Origin: Candidatus Segetimicrobium genomatis
Lineage (GTDB): Bacteria; Sysuimicrobiota; Sysuimicrobiia; Sysuimicrobiales; Segetimicrobiaceae
Direction: 5' to 3'
DNA length: 10,274 bases
Assembly: GCA_005883865.1 (NCBI GenBank)
Contig: VBAO01000013.1
Span: 4,286 to 14,559 of the forward strand
Shown: positions 6,805 through 10,274 of the stretch, piece by piece
Layout of the letters: the number at the start of each line of letters is the position of its first letter
Numbering within the stretch: the first letter of the stretch is position 1
Made by a program: the position numbers and the translations under genes
The notes under the pieces: model-generated
The model's database searches: none
What the model was told of the DNA's origin: nothing
Seen by the model: only the letters and a program-made list of their open reading frames with translations

Positions 6805-7561
6805 AGAGCTCGCCCAGGTATGACTTTCGGACCGCGTCGTTGGCCAGCAGATCAGGACCGCTGCCCTCGAGTGCGATCCGCCCGGTTTCGAGGATGTAGG
6901 CGCGGTCGGCCATCCGTAGGGCCATGTTCGCATTCTGCTCGACCAGCAGCACGCTGGTGCCTTCCCGGTTGATTTCAGCGATGGTCTCGAAGATCTGCTG
7001 GACCAGCAGGGGGGCCAGGCCGAGCGACGGCTCATCGAGGAGCAGGAGTTTCGGCCTGAGCATCAGGGACCGGCCGATCGCCAGCATTTGCTGCTCCCCG
7101 CCGGACAGGGTTCCGCCCAGCTGAGACTGCCGCTCCTCGAGGATCGGAAATAGCTTGTAGACGCGGGCCATGGCCGGGTCGAGATCAGTCTTGCCCCGCG
7201 TGTAGTGGCCGAGGCGCAGGTTCTCCAGCACCGTCAGCCGTGTGAAGATCCGCCGGCCCTCCGGACAGTGGACGACCCCCATGCAGACGATGGCGCGTGG
7301 CGTGGCCCATCTAATGGTGCGCCCCTGAATCAGCACATCGCCGGTGGCGGGCCGGAGCAGCCCGGAGATGACCCGCAACGTCGTCGACTTCCCGGCGCCG
7401 TTCGCGCCGATGAGGGCGATGATCTGTCCCTCGTTGACCGTGAGCGATATCCCTTTCAGCGCCGTGATCTGGCCGTACCGGGCGACGAGGTCCCGGACCT
7501 CGAGGATGGGGGCCCCCTCCCGGCCGGCGGCATTGCGCTCGGGCGCCTCGCCGCGGGCCAC
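6803..7561 (-). CDS. livF: LivF, branched-chain amino-acid ABC transporter ATP-binding protein
   Basis: This 252-residue cytoplasmic ATPase of the LivHMGF importer energizes uptake through the LivH/LivM pore. The core begins EVRDLVARYGQITALKGIS. Motifs are Walker A GANGAGKST (52-60), the Q-loop-region CPEGRRIFTRLTVLENL, signature LSGGEQQ (152-158), Walker B LLLLDEP (172-178) and the LivF-type LVEQN (206-210) in the H-loop position. All needed motifs are intact. The chosen start is GTG 7561, which adds about 18 residues before the usual LivF beginning. No better in-frame start was seen, and an in-frame TGA (the livG stop) lies two codons upstream. The livG-livF gap is only 6 nt, so it is operonic. 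Its partner LivG is broken, so LivF would lack its heterodimer mate unless another copy exists. Confidence 0.92.
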   Translation of the reverse strand: MARGEAPERNAAGREGAPILEVRDLVARYGQITALKGISLTVNEGQIIALIGANGAGKSTTLRVISGLLRPATGDVLIQGRTIRWATPRAIVCMGVVHCPEGRRIFTRLTVLENLRLGHYTRGKTDLDPAMARVYKLFPILEERQSQLGGTLSGGEQQMLAIGRSLMLRPKLLLLDEPSLGLAPLLVQQIFETIAEINREGTSVLLVEQNANMALRMADRAYILETGRIALEGSGPDLLANDAVRKSYLGEL

Positions 7562-7567
7562 CGTCCG

Positions 7568-8267
7568 TCAGCCCACCTTTCCCAGATAGGCCTCGATCAC
7601 GCGGTCGTTGCGTTGAATCTCGCCCGGCCCGCCTTCGGCGATCTTCTCGCCGTGATCCAGCACCACGATGTTCTCGGACACCTGCATGACCACTTTCATA
7701 TGGTGCTCCACGAGCATGACCGTGATCCCGAGATCGCGGATGCGCCTGATCAGGCTGATGAGCTGCGCCGTCTCGGCCGGGTTCATCCCGGCGGCCGGTT
7801 CGTCCAGCAGGAGCAGCGTGGGGTGCGTGGCCATGGCGCGCGCGATCTCCAGGCGCCGCTGATCTCCGTAGGACAGGTTCATCGCCAGGAGGGACTCGTA
7901 CTGTCGGATCCCGGTGAAGTCGAGCAGATCGCGCGCGGCGCGGTGACTGTCCCGGTCCTCGCGCGTCGCGCGCCGCGTATTCAACATCGCATCGAGGGCG
8001 GTCGCCTTCGTCCAGTTGTGCGTCCCGACCAGGATGTTGTCCAGCACCGACATCCCCTTGAAGAGCCGGATGTTCTGGTAGGTGCGGGCGATGCCCCGCG
8101 CCGTGACCTGATCGGGACGCAGGCCGCCGAGCATGCGATCGTGAAAGCGAATGACGCCGGATGTCGGCGCATAGACGCCGGTGATGAGATTGAAGAGGGT
8201 CGTCTTGCCGGCGCCGTTCGGACCGATCACGGCAGGTCTTTGAGACGCCGTCGAGGATGAGGACCGC
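7568..8267 (-). pseudogene. livG: LivG ATP-binding protein, out-of-frame internal deletion
   Basis: This is the second ATPase of the Liv importer. Its first strand, AVLILDGVSKT, lies in the livM frame (8267-8235). Only four bases (8234-8231) separate it from VIGPNGAGKTT in another frame, which runs open to TGA at 7570-7568. E. coli LivG has about 21 residues between these points (FGGL...EIVS), so about 59 nt, a 3n+2 length, appear to be missing. That includes the segment normally supplying the A-loop aromatic. The remaining 220 codons are well preserved: Walker A GPNGAGKTT, QNIRLF, signature LSYGDQRRLEIARAMA, Walker B LLLLDEPAAGMNP and the H-loop LVEHHM. Such conservation implies a recent event or an assembly error. 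The livG-frame ORF can be extended upstream to 8623, but that part is only a shadow of livM. Confidence 0.85.
8231..8234 (-). other. livG deletion junction
   Basis: On the minus strand AAG ACC (K-T of the LivG N-terminus) is followed by TGCC and then GTG ATC GGT (V-I-G of the Walker A strand). The reading frame changes across these four bases. The junction was located by comparing the LivG sequence expected on each side. Confidence 0.75.
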
Positions 8268-9509
8268 CCCGCCGGTCGGGGTGGTCTCGCGGCCGCTGAG
8301 CGATGCGCGGACTTCCACCGCCGGCCCGCCCAGGCGCGCGGGAGCTTCCCGAACCGACGCGGGCGGTCGGTCAGGAGCTTTCTGGTCCGGCGCCGCCTCC
8401 GGGGGCTCCACGCGGCCCGCGCGGCTGGGCCAGAGTCCCTCGGGGCGCACGAGCACCATGAACGTGAGCCCGAGCCCGAAAATCGTGAAGCGGTACTGCG
8501 CGTACTCGCGGAGCACCTCAGGCAGCACGGTAAGAATGAGCGCGCCGAGGACGACCCCGGGGATGCTCCCCATGCCGCCCAGCACGACCATCGCGAGGAT
8601 GTTGACCGATTCCACCAGCACAAAGCTCTCGGGACTCACGAAGCCCTGCAGCCCCGAGAAGATCACCCCCGAGAAACCGGCCGTGCTCGCACCCATCGCG
8701 AAGGCGAGGAGCTTAATGGCGGTCTTGTTGATGCCCATGGCCTGCGCCGCATCTTCGTCTTCGCGGATCGCTGCCCACGCACGCCCCGTCCGCGACCGCT
8801 GCAACCGGTAGGAGAGAAAGATCGCGCCCGCGCACAGCACCATCAGGAGGTAGTAGTACTGGACCGGAGACACCAGTGTGACCGGAAGATGCTGCAGGAC
8901 GTGCAGGGCTTTCGGGTAGAGAACCAGGTGCGCGCTCTCAAGGGACATCGCGGGCAGCTTCGTGGTGTCCAGCGTCGCCGGGTCGATATCGATGACGCCG
9001 CGCGGCCCGTTCGTGAGCGGGTCGAGGTTGTTGAGGAGGATCCGGATGACCTCCCCGAATCCAAGCGTGACGATCGCCAGGTAATCCCCTCGCAGCCGCA
9101 GAGTGGGAGCCCCCAGGAGCACCCCGAAGAGCGCGGTGATGAACGGGGCGAGCGGCAGCACGAGCCAGAACGGGATGTGCAGCCCGAGTTGAGGCGAGGC
9201 CAGGAGCGCGTAGACGTAGGCGCCGACCGCATAGAAGGCCACGTAGCCCAAGTCGAGGAGGCCGGCGTAGCCCACCACAATGTTCAGCCCGAGCGCGAGC
9301 AGGATGTAAATGCCGGCCTGATCGAGTACGCGAAACATATAGCGGTCTCCGGCCGAAAAGAAGCCCAGCGGAATGACCCTGCCGACCGCATGCATCAACG
9401 GCCCGAGAAACGCCGGCAGGGCCAGGAGCGCGAGGGTCACGAGTGCCTTGGATGCCGCCCCGGCGTGCTTGGCCCGCGCCTTCGGCCGCGGCAGGCTGGC
9501 GGCTTCCAT
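8235..9509 (-). CDS. livM: LivM permease, fused in frame to the start of LivG
   Basis: This membrane permease is one of the two pore subunits of the Liv amino-acid importer. Hydrophobic spans are seen near residues 22-38, 65-82, 88-106, 113-134, 219-235, 266-286, 303-328 and 341-355. Family landmarks are GLNIVVGYAGLLDLGYVAF, APTLRLRGDYLAIVTLGFGE, the cytoplasmic coupling loop RTGRAWAAIREDEDAAQAMG (239-258) and VLGGMGSIPGVVLGA. The permease ends near RPEGLWPSR (355-363). A polar, Pro/Ala-rich linker (about 364-414) then leads without a stop into the LivG N-terminus (415-425), suggesting a native LivM-LivG fusion. Because of the livG deletion the literal frame continues as nonsense to TAG at 7311, giving 732 residues. 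ATG 9509 overlaps the livH stop by one base (TAATG), implying translational coupling. Confidence 0.85.
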
Positions 9510-10274
9510 TACCGGGCCACCCGCTCTCCCAGGATCCCCATGGGCCGGAACACCAGGATCACGATCAGGATGGCAAACGCGAAGATGTCTTTGTACTCGG
9601 GGCCGATCACCCCGTGGGTGAGGATCGGCAGATAGCCCGCGCCGAAGGTCTCCACGAGCCCAAGGGCGAGCCCGCCCAGCATGGCGCCGGGAATATTTCC
9701 GATGCCGCCGAGGACCGCGGCGGTGAACGCCTTGATGCCGGCCAGGAACCCCATGTTCCAGACCACCACGCCGTAGAGCATGGCGACCAGGACGCCGGCG
9801 GCCCCGCCGAGGGCGGGGCCGATGACGAAGACCATGGCGATCACGCGGTCGATGTCAACGCCCATGAGGCTCGCCGCATCCTTGTCCTCGGCCGTGGCCC
9901 GCACTGCCAGGCCGAAGAATGTATAGTTGATCAGATAATGCAGCCACACCATCAGGAGGGCGGCCACAACCAGGATGATGAGCTGCTTGTTTGCGAACGA
10001 CAGCCCGAAAATGGAGATCATGTTGGTGGGAAAAAGATCCGGGAAAAACCGCGGCCGCGGCCCCACCGTGTTCATCGTGCCGTTTTCCAGGAAGACCGAT
10101 ACGCCCAATGCGCTGATGAGCGGCGCCAGCCGGCCGGCGTTGCGGAGCGGTTTGTAGGCCACGCGTTCGATCGCCACCCCGAGCACCGCGGAGAAGCTCA
10201 TCGCTCCGAGGAACACGAGGACGAGGGCGAACAGCAGGATCCCGAGGGGCAGAGGCGAGGTGAACGCCGTAGCG
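9509..10274 (-). CDS. livH: LivH permease, 5' partial
   Basis: This is the partner pore subunit of LivM. The frame is open to the right edge of the window, so the start is missing; 254 residues are visible of about 290. A GTG at 10216 is internal, because 19 further hydrophobic codons (ATAFTSPLPLGILLFALVL) precede it in frame. Family landmarks include IERVAYKPLRNAGRLAPLI, LISALGVSVFLEN, the coupling loop GLAVRATAEDKDAASLMGVD, GPALGGAAGVLVAMLYG and KAFTAAVLGGIGNIPGAMLGG, ending in a FRPMGILGE tail. It is the most upstream liv gene visible, so the operon promoter lies beyond the window. Its TAA stop overlaps the livM ATG. Confidence 0.93.
   Translation of the reverse strand, partial: ATAFTSPLPLGILLFALVLVFLGAMSFSAVLGVAIERVAYKPLRNAGRLAPLISALGVSVFLENGTMNTVGPRPRFFPDLFPTNMISIFGLSFANKQLIILVVAALLMVWLHYLINYTFFGLAVRATAEDKDAASLMGVDIDRVIAMVFVIGPALGGAAGVLVAMLYGVVVWNMGFLAGIKAFTAAVLGGIGNIPGAMLGGLALGLVETFGAGYLPILTHGVIGPEYKDIFAFAILIVILVFRPMGILGERVAR

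Noticed and set aside
5560..7035. A 491-codon minus-strand open frame across the binding-protein gene and the livF 3' end
   Set aside because: It runs antisense to the binding protein and out of frame through livF, and its sequence has no family features.
7311..8230. The C-terminal 307 codons of the long livM reading frame
   Set aside because: After the livG junction this is the wrong frame of livG and livF, with Arg/His/Pro/Gly-rich nonsense; it is not a real domain.
7205..8260. A 351-codon plus-strand open frame opposite livF/livG
   Set aside because: Antisense shadow of two ATPase genes, with no recognizable domain.

Overview
The window is a GC-rich, tightly packed bacterial segment, probably from an uncultured soil or sediment bacterium assembled from a metagenome. 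The coding style and the LivHMGF/LivJ-type transporter would fit Rokubacteria/NC10-like or proteobacterial genomes, but no phylogenetic marker is present, so the taxon is open. No rRNA, tRNA, CRISPR array, insertion sequence or phage gene was seen, and no stretch over 300 bases lacks a gene.

Left part (1-3047, + strand): the 3' two thirds of a DapA-fold aldolase/dehydratase, an FAD-dependent amine-oxidase-like oxidoreductase interrupted by one in-frame TAG, and a D-isomer 2-hydroxyacid dehydrogenase. The three lie about 30 nt apart and look like one operon. Middle (3072-5394, - strand): a proline-racemase-superfamily enzyme with a Ser/Cys catalytic pair, preceded in the same transcript by a muconate-lactonizing-type enolase-superfamily enzyme. 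The two catabolic blocks converge at 3047/3072.

Right part: a secreted LivJ/LivK-type amino-acid binding protein (5554-6738, +) diverges from the enolase-family gene across a 159-bp spacer holding a perfect 17-bp palindrome. It ends in a strong rho-independent terminator. Converging on it is a minus-strand transporter operon: livH (cut by the window edge), livM, livG and livF. livM reads without a stop into the start of livG, which suggests a LivM-LivG fusion. livG has lost about 20 codons, out of frame, just before its Walker A motif, so as written the transporter has no functional LivG.

Taken together this looks like an uptake-plus-catabolism locus for an amino acid or imino acid. A DapA-fold deaminase candidate, a proline-racemase-family enzyme, an MLE-type enolase and a flavin oxidoreductase resemble the parts list of hydroxyproline or proline/hydroxyproline-betaine catabolism, but the substrate is inference. 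The two lesions (amber codon, livG deletion) are the most notable features and may be real decay or sequence/assembly errors. I found no convincing undescribed system.
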